DNA from: Nitrospira sp.
Lineage (GTDB): Bacteria; Nitrospirota; Nitrospiria; Nitrospirales; Nitrospiraceae
Direction: 5' to 3'
DNA length: 64,000 nucleotides
Assembly: GCA_024998595.1 (NCBI GenBank)
Contig: JACOEK010000004.1
Span: 124,001-188,000 of the forward strand
In this document: piece by piece, positions 18,423-27,219 of the stretch
Layout: each line of letters begins with the position of its first letter
Numbering within the stretch: position 1 is the stretch's first letter
Translations under genes and position numbers: made by a program
Notes under the pieces: generated by a model
Told to the model about the DNA's origin: nothing
The model's input: the letters and a program-made list of their open reading frames with translations, nothing else
Database searches by the model: none

Positions 18423-20585
18423 TTATGTGTCTCGTGGTGTGAGAGAAAACCATGCTGGACATTTGGGCCTGGGATCGCCATTTTTTAAAATCCATTCATC
18501 GGGTCCCTGAGCTTTAAATCCAGCCTCAGAGAACAGAAACATTGCCGGACCGTTTCGATCTGTCTGGATGAAACGCCCTACAAATCGACTCACGTCACCT
18601 ATCTCATTCAAAATATAGGTGAGCATTAATTGTTCAAGGCCAAAACCCATGGCACGACAGCTCATAACAAAAGACTCAAATATGGCGTAGTCGTTTTGTA
18701 CCTCAAGGATTACCGAAGCCACCAGCCCCAGTGCACCAAACTTATCTGAGAGTTCCGCGACATAGACCCGATGCTCGGGGCTTTTCATAAAAGTTTCGAG
18801 GTTGGCTTTAGAATATCGGATGGTCGTGGTGTTGAATTGGTTGGTGCGTTGAACCAATTCTGAAATTCGATCGAGGTCTTCGCCACGACCTCGGCCAATT
18901 TTTGCGCAAAGTCCAAGAGACGCCATCATCGCAGGATAGTCTAGTTGGGGGTTAAGTGTCTCTCGCCGCTGTGCTTGAGCGCGATAGAGTGCTGTCCGAG
19001 AGCGAGCTTCTTCTGTCTGTTTCGTATTTGGAAATTGCAAAAGAAGATTTAATGATTGCCACGTAAATGGATCAAGCGAGTTCAGGGTGCGGACCTTCGG
19101 TAGCTGTGAGGAAACCAGTCCTCGTTCCTCAGGGCTATCATCAATAAGAATGAATGAGTCAAGTCCGAGATCCAGCTCGGCCGCTACCTCTTGAATCGAA
19201 CTCACCTTTGGCTTCCAGCTGATTTTTTGTAACACAAAATCATCTGGTACCAATGCCATTTCACTCCAGCGAATGTTTTGAGGATCGTTCTTGCTGACGG
19301 CTACTAGCAGGATGCCAGAATCTTTCAGCGTACGCAGCAATTGTTGGCGATCGAGGTGTTGCGTGACAGTCCCGTCCGCCATGACGCCATCCCACAAGGT
19401 ATTGTCGAAATCAATTAAGAGGACCTTAGCTTTTTTCATAGCCTGATATGACCGCAGGATATGTTCATAGGTCTCGGACAAGAACGCTCCGAAGTAGCTT
19501 GTGTGGAATAGTGCCCGAGCAGCGATATGCTCTGGAACAGCACTCGTCTGACATTGTCGGTAGCCGTTCGCAGTGGCAATCTTCGCCTCGTCGATGAGCA
19601 CGCAGTTGGGGGTATTCAGAGCCAGCTCAGCGATAGCACCGTTCAGCGCCCTGAGAACCGACTCTTGGGCCAATGAGAATGGCGCTAGAAATCCAAGACG
19701 TCTACGCCATTTCATGAGGGGAAGACCACTCACATTATGGAGTAAGAACGGAGCGTCCGTATATGCACGAAGATCCTCGAGGAAGCGCCTCATCACGGAA
19801 AGAAGCCCATCAATGCGTCGTGCAGTTTCTTCCTGCGAAAGAGTATGTGCTTCAAGCATAAGCGAGCGGTAGAGAGGTAACCCCTCGTACGACAAGAAAC
19901 TCACCGCAATCAAGTCAACGGGTGCTTTTTCAAGAAAACTCACAACCTGCTCGGTAGACAATGCTTTGCCCATCACGGCACTGAAGTAGAGGCAGCGCAT
20001 ATCAAGCGCCATGCCTGCATTGTGGCAACGCGACGGCAGGAACACACGCACTTCATTCATGAGGCAATCGCCGATTGCGAGAAGCCGTATGGGGGTGTTC
20101 GAGTGTTCTATTAGCAAGGACTGGTGAATTTCACGAAGTTTTGTTTTTGAGCCATCGGCCGATTCGTTCCCTCCACCGAAGCCTTCTACTAGTATGGCCT
20201 CATCTTGCTCCAGGAGATCTTGGAAGAAACGTTTTCGCACTTCAGGGTTTGCTCTGTGCGGCGCATATCGTAAGCGCTCATCGAGATAGAGATCGCGGAA
20301 GACTTCCTGTCCGGTGTAGAGATACTCAATCAGCAGATCAAGGAGAGGCGTAAGAAACACTTCTTCGATTTCCTGGCGATTATTATCTTTGACACCTTCG
20401 ATAGCATATTGATTGATACGAGCCACATCAAAATTGGAATCATATAAACGGGGAATGATTTGCGATTGCCGATGCTCAAGCCACTGCGCCAACACGATAC
20501 TTTGCTTGTCGCTCGACCGAGAACGACCCACCCGGCGGTAGAATTCTTTTCCCAAGGATGAAATGAGCGAGTTCATCAGGCGCAT
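18423..20585 (-). CDS. HAD-IIIC family phosphatase / FkbH-like protein with C-terminal GNAT domain
   Basis: The protein is 720 residues long. The first 90 residues are an extension of unknown role. An SGNH-like region follows, with LLAIGDCLMNEVRVFLPSR near residue 165. The HAD-IIIC domain has the nucleophile motif VLLIDFDNTLWDG near 390 and ILIDDSPEERGLV near 480. The tail (about 560-715) is a GNAT-like domain. FkbH proteins dephosphorylate 1,3-bisphosphoglycerate and load a glyceryl unit on a carrier protein. No carrier protein gene is seen nearby. ATG 20585 has GGAG six bases upstream and is preferred to the TTG at 20597. It lies downstream of the acyltransferase genes on the same strand, so it may prepare the group that they transfer. 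Confidence 0.82.
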   Translation of the reverse strand: MRLMNSLISSLGKEFYRRVGRSRSSDKQSIVLAQWLEHRQSQIIPRLYDSNFDVARINQYAIEGVKDNNRQEIEEVFLTPLLDLLIEYLYTGQEVFRDLYLDERLRYAPHRANPEVRKRFFQDLLEQDEAILVEGFGGGNESADGSKTKLREIHQSLLIEHSNTPIRLLAIGDCLMNEVRVFLPSRCHNAGMALDMRCLYFSAVMGKALSTEQVVSFLEKAPVDLIAVSFLSYEGLPLYRSLMLEAHTLSQEETARRIDGLLSVMRRFLEDLRAYTDAPFLLHNVSGLPLMKWRRRLGFLAPFSLAQESVLRALNGAIAELALNTPNCVLIDEAKIATANGYRQCQTSAVPEHIAARALFHTSYFGAFLSETYEHILRSYQAMKKAKVLLIDFDNTLWDGVMADGTVTQHLDRQQLLRTLKDSGILLVAVSKNDPQNIRWSEMALVPDDFVLQKISWKPKVSSIQEVAAELDLGLDSFILIDDSPEERGLVSSQLPKVRTLNSLDPFTWQSLNLLLQFPNTKQTEEARSRTALYRAQAQRRETLNPQLDYPAMMASLGLCAKIGRGRGEDLDRISELVQRTNQFNTTTIRYSKANLETFMKSPEHRVYVAELSDKFGALGLVASVILEVQNDYAIFESFVMSCRAMGFGLEQLMLTYILNEIGDVSRFVGRFIQTDRNGPAMFLFSEAGFKAQGPDEWILKNGDPRPKCPAWFSLTPRDT

Positions 20586-21163
20586 GTCAATCTCCAATTG
20601 TCTCTTGTGATGTAGCTCGCGCCGACTTCGAACAGTTTGAAGCCCTCTGCTTTATTCCCTGGTTGTTACGCAATCGATCGCGATGCCTTTGTTGCGAAAT
20701 GGGAATGGCTCTACGGGTCAATTGCGTGAGAATGTGTTTCGTGGATCGCGCGCCACTAATGTGTGTGGTGATGCCTTCCAGTACCCGATGCGCGGCAGTT
20801 GATCTTTGCCTAGCTGACCCTCCCGTACCATCCAGGTAGTGAAGGCCTTCCATTGCGCAGCATACCACGCACGCGGTCAGGGCTCCAGCCGCCTTTGTTC
20901 AGTCGTACTGACGTGTGCCATCCTCAAAGCCTTCACAGCGTTCTGAGTTTGAGGCGAATAGGGAGGTGACCATCGTCCAAGAAAGAAATCCCAAGTCTCT
21001 GCTCGTGTTGAGAGCGTATCAGGGTAAAGGGAGAAGGCCCCGTACCCTTCGTCAGGTTGCGAAAAGATATGCAGGTACCTCAAGTCATTCGAAACTGGGT
21101 TCGCATGCCGGCGATGGCTGAGTGGGAAAGGACATGCTTCTGTTACTGCTAGGTTGTGGCAGC
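20586..21163. other. 578-base gap between the FkbH-like and MBOAT genes
   Basis: No confident gene. On the minus strand, 20876-20718 encodes 52 codons with protein-like composition (including WYAAQWKAFTTWM and LPRIGYWKAS) before a TGA. The same frame is open upstream of a TGA at 20879-20877. This may be the remains of a disrupted gene, but I recognise no family. No terminator or promoter is evident. Confidence 0.45.
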
Positions 21164-22564
21164 TTAGAATTGAAAATAAATAAAGGATGGCGCCTCGAGA
21201 GTCATTCCGGCATATATCAGCAGCAGCGTGGCGTAGGTGACGGCTTGAACCGGTACAGGTCTCATGATCCACCATTGGGCGAATCGTTCTAATTTTGGCG
21301 TCGGCAATAAGTGAAGCAGGATACCGAGCCCTAATACGACGTAAAATACACTGCTCAGTCTCGTGCCCACGGTGAACCGGCTCAATCCTTGAAGAAACTC
21401 GAGGAAATTGTCTAAATCCTGGACTCGAAAGAGTAACCAACCGAATGCGATCAAATGGAAGCACCCGATCTGTCGTGACATTTTTTGTGCGGTAGTACGT
21501 GGCAGCTCTGTTTTCGACCCTTCTCTGGCAATGGTTAGAAGGAAGCCATGGTACATGCCCCAGCAAATGAAATGAAGTGCGGCTCCATGCCACAGTCCTC
21601 CCAAGAACATGGTGATCATCAAGTTCATTTTGACTCGCCAGGGCGCCACTCGATTTCCACCCAGGGAGATGTAGAGGTAATCCCTCAACCAGGTCGAAAG
21701 AGAGATGTGCCAGCGAGTCCAGAACTCACGAACATTTTGTGACAGATAGGGACGGTTAAAGTTCTGGGGAAGATCGTATCCGAGCATCTTGGCGAGCCCA
21801 ATGGCAATATCGCTATAGCCTGAAAAATCGTAATAAATCTGAAACGTATAGGCATAGAGTCCAATCAATAGATCCCAGGATGAGAAGGTGAGCGGGTGAG
21901 TGAAGATATTGTCGACTGCGAGGGTGGCGAGAAGGTCGGCAATAAGAACCTTTTTAGAAAGGCCCTTGAAGACTAGAAAAAGTCCGTCGTGGAAGCGCTG
22001 CGTAGTGACGTTGGGGAGGTGGTGCAATTGTGGGAGAAATTGTTTTGCGCGTACAATGGGGCCCGCAATGAGCTGAGGGAAAAAGGCGACAAAGACGGCA
22101 AACTTGAGAATACTTCGTTCAAGGACCCGTTCTCCACGGTAGATGTCAATCGTGTAACTCATCGTTTGAAACGTATAAAAGGAGATGCCAACAGGCAATA
22201 AGAGCTCATGTCTAAGGAGAGACATGTCCCACCCGAACAAAGCCATCGCCGGCCCTGAGACGTCCATGAAAAAATTGTAATATTTGAAAAGCCCAAGTAG
22301 GCCCAGGTTGGAAGTCAAGCTCACGATTAGAATGTACAGCCTGGCGCGTGGTCGCTGCTCTCGCGCGAGTAACAATCCTACAGAGTAGTCGACCATGGTT
22401 GAGAAGGCCAGCAGGCCGGCATATTTCCAATTCCAACTCATGTAAAAGAAATAGCTAGCTGCTAGCAATAAAACGTCTCGCCAACGCTCGCGATAAAATA
22501 CGAGGGTGTACAGTATCAACACGCACGAAAAGAATGCTGCAAACTCAATTGAATTAAAGTTCAC
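21164..22564 (-). CDS. MBOAT family membrane-bound O-acyltransferase, AlgI-like
   Basis: This 466-residue protein has about ten membrane segments. It carries YDFSGYSDIAIGLAKMLGY and NFNRPYLSQNVREFWTRWH, the AlgI-type signature. The catalytic His is in FLGGLWHGAALHF near residue 320. AlgI-type proteins pass acetyl groups across the inner membrane to periplasmic acetylases acting on exopolysaccharide. The SGNH hydrolase gene lies nine bases upstream on the same strand and probably supplies the periplasmic partner. Length and motif order are normal. The acyl group could also be other than acetyl, given the FkbH-like gene downstream. Confidence 0.9.
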   Translation of the reverse strand: MNFNSIEFAAFFSCVLILYTLVFYRERWRDVLLLAASYFFYMSWNWKYAGLLAFSTMVDYSVGLLLAREQRPRARLYILIVSLTSNLGLLGLFKYYNFFMDVSGPAMALFGWDMSLLRHELLLPVGISFYTFQTMSYTIDIYRGERVLERSILKFAVFVAFFPQLIAGPIVRAKQFLPQLHHLPNVTTQRFHDGLFLVFKGLSKKVLIADLLATLAVDNIFTHPLTFSSWDLLIGLYAYTFQIYYDFSGYSDIAIGLAKMLGYDLPQNFNRPYLSQNVREFWTRWHISLSTWLRDYLYISLGGNRVAPWRVKMNLMITMFLGGLWHGAALHFICWGMYHGFLLTIAREGSKTELPRTTAQKMSRQIGCFHLIAFGWLLFRVQDLDNFLEFLQGLSRFTVGTRLSSVFYVVLGLGILLHLLPTPKLERFAQWWIMRPVPVQAVTYATLLLIYAGMTLEAPSFIYFQF

Positions 22565-22573
22565 GATCGCTCT

Positions 22574-23626
22574 CTAGTGGACGCTCAGTGTCCCGCCGGC
22601 AAGCTGTTTGGGAGCATGCGTGTGAAGTTCTGCAAAGATTGTCTCTGCAACTTTCTGATGTCCCTCGGGTGTGAAGTGGACAAAATCTCGAAAATACTCT
22701 GAATGGCCTGACACCGCGGCATCGATGTCAACTAAGGGGATATGCTGCTCATCCGCTATGCGTTTCAAAATGTGATTGAAGCGGCTGATTGTATCGAACC
22801 ATCCAGAAAGAGACAGATACACGTTGTACCTGAATAGCAGATCCGAAACCTCATTCGGGACATTCGGTATATTTCTCTGACTGTGGCTGGTCGCAAAGGT
22901 ACACAAAATAGGCTGTGCTCCCACCTGTCTTGCCGTATCCACAAACTCTTTCACGTGCAGTTCAAACTCCTCGTCGGCCCGCTTCCCCAACGTATCAGCT
23001 AAGACGCGCTGCCCGGTCAGCTTGTTCGAGACATTTCCTTTGAGGAGCGCGAATAGGGAGGTGCTTTCGTACCATTGTGCGATACGGCTCGGTTGGGGCG
23101 GCGATTGTGGATTGTTTGATCCTTGACCCTTGGAGGTGCCAGGTTGCTTTCCTGACAGAAGCTGCTTGGATAATTTGGTGATTTCGGTCGACATTTGATA
23201 CAGGATTACGACATCCGGTTGAGCGATGGCGCCTTTCGCCGCTAGTTCTGTCCGGTTGGCATCTATATCCATCCCAGCATGGCTGGCATTGATGACTGTT
23301 ATCGGTTGTCCTATGGCCTTGAGCCGTGTCTCCAACCGAGTCGGAAAGACCTGTTCCCGACTCAGATAGATATCTTCAGCATGCGAGGATGATGCGATCC
23401 AGTAACGGGTTTCACCCTTTTTTTTGTCGGGGGTGTCTGACGCGGGAATGGCCCTTGGATCTTGAGGAGAGGAAAGCGCAGTGGTTACGGACACGTCCTG
23501 TCGCTGAAAAGTGCCGAAAGCAATCGTGTCAAATCCGCGGAAATGGGCACGGATCTCCAAGGCGCTTTCGATGAGCAGCAGGTAGATACATCCCAAGAAA
23601 AGTACGCGCAGTAGAGAAAAATTCAT
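22574..23626 (-). CDS. membrane-anchored SGNH hydrolase-like protein (AlgJ/AlgX-type role)
   Basis: One N-terminal membrane anchor (residues 4-22) is followed by a periplasmic domain. The first block is YWIASSSHAED near residue 72 in place of the classical GDS motif. NASHAGMDIDAN follows near 113 and is the probable oxyanion region. The last block, DFVHFTPEGHQKVAE near 315-330, has the DxxH pair. These blocks fit an SGNH-fold acetyltransferase or esterase. A low-complexity linker (Lys/Gly/Pro/Gln/Ser) lies around residues 165-185. With the MBOAT gene it forms a probable polymer O-acylation unit. The altered first block leaves the exact nucleophile to be tested. Confidence 0.75.
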   Translation of the reverse strand: MNFSLLRVLFLGCIYLLLIESALEIRAHFRGFDTIAFGTFQRQDVSVTTALSSPQDPRAIPASDTPDKKKGETRYWIASSSHAEDIYLSREQVFPTRLETRLKAIGQPITVINASHAGMDIDANRTELAAKGAIAQPDVVILYQMSTEITKLSKQLLSGKQPGTSKGQGSNNPQSPPQPSRIAQWYESTSLFALLKGNVSNKLTGQRVLADTLGKRADEEFELHVKEFVDTARQVGAQPILCTFATSHSQRNIPNVPNEVSDLLFRYNVYLSLSGWFDTISRFNHILKRIADEQHIPLVDIDAAVSGHSEYFRDFVHFTPEGHQKVAETIFAELHTHAPKQLAGGTLSVH

Positions 23627-24158
23627 GTGGTCATGGAGTCTCTAAATGGAGTCAACCCAGGCGGATTCTGGCATCTACGGTGAAGGTATGCTCCATCACT
23701 TCGAGACCAGGCATGTGTCGTAATTTGGAAAATGACGCAGAGTGCTGTGCGGATCATGCTATGTGCGTCCGATGATCACCTTAGCCAAGCCGTCATGTTC
23801 CGGCCAGAGTAGTACATATCGGATCGGGGTGGGTGCCAAACGTACAATACAATCAGAGGGGTAGACTGTACACGAATTTTTCGCTTCCGACCAGTGAACG
23901 ATACGCGATTCAAGCTGCTTCGATTGGAGAAGCCTGGATCTATAGGGCGTAGTCTGCCACGGCACACAATCCGTGGGGATGACCAGGTTGGGGAAGCACC
24001 CATGGAAATGGGGGGGAGTTCTCTGTCGGCCTTTAGGCTTCGAGCAGGCATGAGGGCTATAAGGTTCGGACATTTTCCGTGTCGGGGGTGCCGCGCTCGA
24101 AGCTCGTAAAGTTCGGCACCCCCACAGGGGAAAGTCGAGGTCGGATAGCAGGTGGTGA
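23627..24158. other. 532-base gap between the SGNH and secreted-protein genes
   Basis: No supported gene. The only structured element is the inverted repeat at 24084-24123, just beyond the stop of the secreted-protein gene. Several short open frames on both strands have no recognisable content or ribosome site. The promoter of the SGNH-MBOAT pair must lie in the left part, but I see no clear -35/-10 pair. Confidence 0.45.
24084..24123 (-). terminator. strong inverted repeat after the secreted-protein gene, possible terminator
   Basis: GGGGGTGCCG (24084-24093) and CGGCACCCCC (24114-24123) form a perfect 10-base stem with a 20-base loop, 36 bases beyond the stop codon on the minus strand. There is no T run after it. 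It may be a non-canonical terminator or protect the transcript end. Confidence 0.4.
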
Positions 24159-25037
24159 CTAAGGGGTCGTAACACTTCTAATCGTCGGATTTGCAGGAGG
24201 TCCAGGGGGCTGGTCGGTTGATGCTCCTCCGCCTCCCACGGAAACATGAAGATGGTCGATGAAATGGTTCCATTCAACCGTGGGCAAAGGATTCACATAT
24301 CCATCCCAGGTCTCAGACCATGCCCATTCATTTAGGCCTGCGGCACCATAATTAAGATTTGTGTAATTTCCCGCGGGCACTCCATTGATCCACCAGCGCA
24401 CGATGCCATCCCGTGATGTCGAGGTCGTACTGGCCTTGATATAGGCTTCAAGTTTGGTCCAGGTGCCAACCGTTAGGATGCCGGGACCAACATTTGGGTA
24501 GCAAGCTAGTCCGCTATCGAGTGCGCAGGCATGGCTGTTGTCCAATCCACCGGTATTATGGGCAAAAATCATCGCCCCCGACCCATTATTCAGCGCGGAG
24601 TTATTGAAGAGGAACACGCCATTGGTGCCGGGACCGCGTATAAAGAAGGTCTTGTTCCCGACAATCCTTCCCTGAAATTGAGGATTTGTGCGCCACATCA
24701 TGCCAACATACATTTCCCGGCTCGGTTGCGAGGTCACATAGTTTAATTGCATACCGCCGGAGGAATTGCCGGGGTAAATGGAAGATTTTACGGAATTTCC
24801 GGGCGAGATGGGAGCCGACGCATCAGACGCGATTTGAGATGAGCCATAGGCGTCTAAAATTCCACAGCCACTGACACTGTTAAAGGGGCAGTCCATTACG
24901 ACGCTGGCTCCCGCCGGTTCGTTAGTCCAAACGCCGGCTGCCTGACTGTGTGTGGTGAAAAGCCCAAAAGTGAGGGCCAGCACGGCCACAATAGTAGCCA
25001 ACCTCTTGGAGGCGTGAAGTGTTGCGTTGCCGTCCAT
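24159..25037 (-). CDS. secreted protein, probable beta-jelly-roll (LamG/polysaccharide-lyase-like)
   Basis: This 292-residue protein has a signal peptide: KR, then LATIVAVLALTFGLF, and a likely cleavage after HSQA (about residue 32). The mature part is rich in Gly, Asn, Ser and Trp, with segments such as MYVGMMWRTNPQF and GTWTKLEAYIKAST. WWINGVPAG and HLHVSVGGGG follow. The pattern resembles concanavalin-like lyase or laminin-G folds that bind or cut polysaccharide. The tail ends abruptly in a Pro-rich stretch (QPPGPPANP), as if a following domain had been lost. ATG 25037 is chosen because AGAGGAGA precedes it and the signal peptide follows; longer frames reach 25178. It may modify or bind the EPS. 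The family is not firmly recognised. Confidence 0.62.
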   Translation of the reverse strand: MDGNATLHASKRLATIVAVLALTFGLFTTHSQAAGVWTNEPAGASVVMDCPFNSVSGCGILDAYGSSQIASDASAPISPGNSVKSSIYPGNSSGGMQLNYVTSQPSREMYVGMMWRTNPQFQGRIVGNKTFFIRGPGTNGVFLFNNSALNNGSGAMIFAHNTGGLDNSHACALDSGLACYPNVGPGILTVGTWTKLEAYIKASTTSTSRDGIVRWWINGVPAGNYTNLNYGAAGLNEWAWSETWDGYVNPLPTVEWNHFIDHLHVSVGGGGASTDQPPGPPANPTIRSVTTP

Positions 25038-25645
25038 GATTCTCCTCTTGTTCACTGTGAGAGTTTGGGTGGTTGCTAATGTGGTCATGCGAATCAGTTT
25101 GTTGACACTGCAGCGGCAAATCAGCAGGCCTGTACTAACCAACGGGCCCGACTCCCTTCCTGGGGGAATGTTGATCATTTGTTAGGATGAGCAAGTTTGG
25201 TGCCCGCAGGGTCCTAATCCGTCCTACCATACAATAGCGTCCATAAGCTTGCAAATGGTTTCATGATTCATAGGTGACGCAACTGCGTCACTCCATTCCG
25301 GTGGTTCGAGTGGCTAGGACCCTTAGTGTGTGCGCGAGAGGTCATCGTCGGCCAAAATCGTTCCCTGAGGTGCTTAACGGAGTCAGGAACGAGGAGAAAA
25401 GAGTGTTGACGAAATGCAATGCCAGTGAGCTGGAATGCCTCCGTAGATATATCTTGAAAGATAATGATCATTGTGAGCGCCGGTCTCTTTCTTTGACATG
25501 AAAATTGTTCCGACTCTGTTGTGTGAGAGAAGCCGGGACAAATCAGAGAACGATGCTCATGGGAATTCGTTGACGGATTGGCGATATTCTGCCATTCTTT
25601 TTTCAACATTGACCTAGTGGTGCGGTGACTGACGAGGGGAGTGAC
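25038..25645. other. divergent intergenic region between the secreted protein and UDP-sugar dehydrogenase genes
   Basis: This 608-base stretch separates two divergent transcripts. It contains the sigma54-like element at 25190-25205 facing the secreted-protein gene. TTGACG near 25569 could be a -35 box for the dehydrogenase gene but lacks a convincing -10. A 75-codon plus-strand frame (25274-25501) has no recognisable content. Confidence 0.5.
25190..25205 (-). promoter_or_regulatory. sigma54-type (-24/-12) promoter of the secreted-protein gene
   Basis: Read on the minus strand the element is GGGCACC-AAAC-TTGCT, against the consensus TGGCACG-N4-TTGCW. The invariant GG and GC lie at the correct ten-base separation, and ten of twelve fixed positions match. 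It is about 150 bases upstream of the ATG at 25037, leaving a long leader. EPS/PEP-CTERM loci in other bacteria are often controlled by sigma54 with the PrsR activator; no activator gene is in this window. Confidence 0.55.
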
Positions 25646-26941
25646 ATGGCCAAGAAGATGCAGAGGCAGATTGCGGTAGTGGGATTGGGATATGTCGGAT
25701 TGCCAATTGCGGTGGCATTTGGAAAGTCTGCGCCGGTGATCGGGTTCGATATCAATAAGACGAAGATCGATGAATTGCGCAAAGGTGTGGATCGGACGGG
25801 GGAAGTCTCGCCACAGGACTTGAAGTCCAGCCGGGTCCGGTATACGTGTGAGCCGAGCGACCTGAAGACGGCCGATTTTATTATCGTCGCGGTGCCCACT
25901 CCGATCAATGATGCGCTGCAGCCTGACCTTACCGCGTTGAAAAAAGCTTCTGAACTAATTGGCGCGAATCTTTCACCCGGTGCCATCGTTGTCTATGAGT
26001 CGACGGTGTATCCCGGCGCAACCGAAGAAGACTGTCTGCCGATCCTTGAAAAAGCTTCCGGCATGAAGAGCGGCATCGACTTCAAAATTGGATATTCGCC
26101 GGAGCGCATCAATCCCGGCGACAAGGAACATACGCTGGAGCGCATCATCAAGGTCGTCTCTGCACAGGACGAGGAATCATTGGAGATCGTCGCGCAGACG
26201 TACGGCATGGTGGTGAAGGCCGGTATTCATCGGGCTTCGAGCATCAAGGTGGCGGAAGCAGCGAAGGTGATTGAAAACACGCAGCGCGACTTGAATATTG
26301 CCCTCATGAACGAACTGGCATTGATTTTTCACCGCTTAGGAATTGATACCAGATCCGTACTGGAGGCGGCTGGAACAAAGTGGAATTTTTTGAAGTTCAG
26401 TCCGGGCTTGGTCGGAGGCCATTGTATAGGCGTAGACCCCTATTACCTGACCGCTAAAGCGGAATCAGTAGGGTATCACCCTGAAGTCATCCTGGCCGGC
26501 CGGCGTATCAACAACAGTATGGGGAAGTATGTCGCCGAACAGACCATGAAACTCTTAAGCCAGGTCGAACGACCGGTCAGCGATTTACGTGTCGGTGTGC
26601 TCGGGCTGACGTTCAAGGAAAATGTTCCGGATCTCCGGAATAGTCGCGTTCCGGATATCATCAATGAGTTAAAAGAGTACGGAATTCAAGTGGTGGTGCA
26701 TGATCCGCTTGCAGAGCCCGAGGAGGCGGTGGGTGAATATGGGCTTCGCTTGTCATCCTGGGATCAGTTGAAGCAGCTCGATTGCATTATCCTGGCAGTG
26801 GCGCATCGTGAATATTTGAGCATGGGCGTTCCGGAGTTGCTCAAGCCGTTGCGGAAGCAACGCAACAACGTGGTGGTTGACGTCAAGAGTGTCTTAAGTC
26901 CGGACACCTTGCCCGGTTCCGTGAAATATTGGCGGCTGTAA
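25646..26941 (+). CDS. nucleotide-sugar dehydrogenase (WbpA/TviB-type UDP-HexNAc 6-dehydrogenase)
   Basis: This 431-residue protein has an N-terminal NAD-binding loop (IAVVGLGYVGLPIAVAF), a central dimer region and a C-terminal nucleotide-binding domain. The catalytic Cys lies in GGHCIGVDPYYL near residue 261. ESTVYPGATEEDCLP and GYSPERINPGDKEHTLE are characteristic of the WbpA/TviB/VipA group, which oxidises UDP-N-acetyl-hexosamines to uronic acids, rather than of UDP-glucose dehydrogenases. ATG 25646 with GGGGAG upstream is preferred to the GTG at 25625. A uronic acid product would match the amidotransferase and ATP-grasp genes of the EPS locus. The exact substrate is inferred. Confidence 0.88.
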   Translation: MAKKMQRQIAVVGLGYVGLPIAVAFGKSAPVIGFDINKTKIDELRKGVDRTGEVSPQDLKSSRVRYTCEPSDLKTADFIIVAVPTPINDALQPDLTALKKASELIGANLSPGAIVVYESTVYPGATEEDCLPILEKASGMKSGIDFKIGYSPERINPGDKEHTLERIIKVVSAQDEESLEIVAQTYGMVVKAGIHRASSIKVAEAAKVIENTQRDLNIALMNELALIFHRLGIDTRSVLEAAGTKWNFLKFSPGLVGGHCIGVDPYYLTAKAESVGYHPEVILAGRRINNSMGKYVAEQTMKLLSQVERPVSDLRVGVLGLTFKENVPDLRNSRVPDIINELKEYGIQVVVHDPLAEPEEAVGEYGLRLSSWDQLKQLDCIILAVAHREYLSMGVPELLKPLRKQRNNVVVDVKSVLSPDTLPGSVKYWRL

Positions 26942-27090
26942 GCTGCTGCCAATCGGTTGAAGAGGAGCTCTGCACCTCTGCCGGAATTTCGCCCTGTTCT
27001 GTTCGTGAGGTTGTTCTCTCCAGGAAACGGAATCAGTAGCCGGTCTTCTAGGTTTTCTACCTGCCGAACACTCCCCAACAGCTAATGACT

Positions 27091-27122
27091 CGTCTCATAT
27101 CTGCCGAAACAGGTATGAGACG
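27091..27122 (+). repeat. inverted repeat in the leader region of the secretin gene
   Basis: CGTCTCATATCTG (27091-27103) pairs with CAGGTATGAGACG (27110-27122), with one mismatch in 13 and a six-base loop (CCGAAA). It could be a factor-independent terminator without a T run, or an attenuator upstream of the secretion operon. Confidence 0.45.
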
Positions 27123-27160
27123 GGACTCTGATGCCGGCATCGTTCAAAGCGAGAAACTGA

Positions 27161-27192
27161 TTGTCGCGTGTGTGTCAGTTTGGTATACCAAA
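27161..27192 (+). promoter_or_regulatory. candidate promoter with palindromic operator before the secretin gene
   Basis: TTGTCG (27161-27166) and TATACC (27184-27189) are 17 bases apart and resemble -35 and -10 boxes, four of six matches each. The -10 box lies inside a perfect 14-base palindrome, TTTGGTATACCAAA (27179-27192), placed where a repressor could block polymerase. The pairing is suggestive only. Confidence 0.35.
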
Positions 27193-27219
27193 GAGGTTGT
27201 AACCTTGTTGATCAGATAT

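Noticed and set aside
20877-21593. Minus-strand open frame of 238 codons
   Set aside because: Its larger part overlaps the MBOAT gene in another frame. Only the short end beyond the MBOAT stop is free, and it has no motif.
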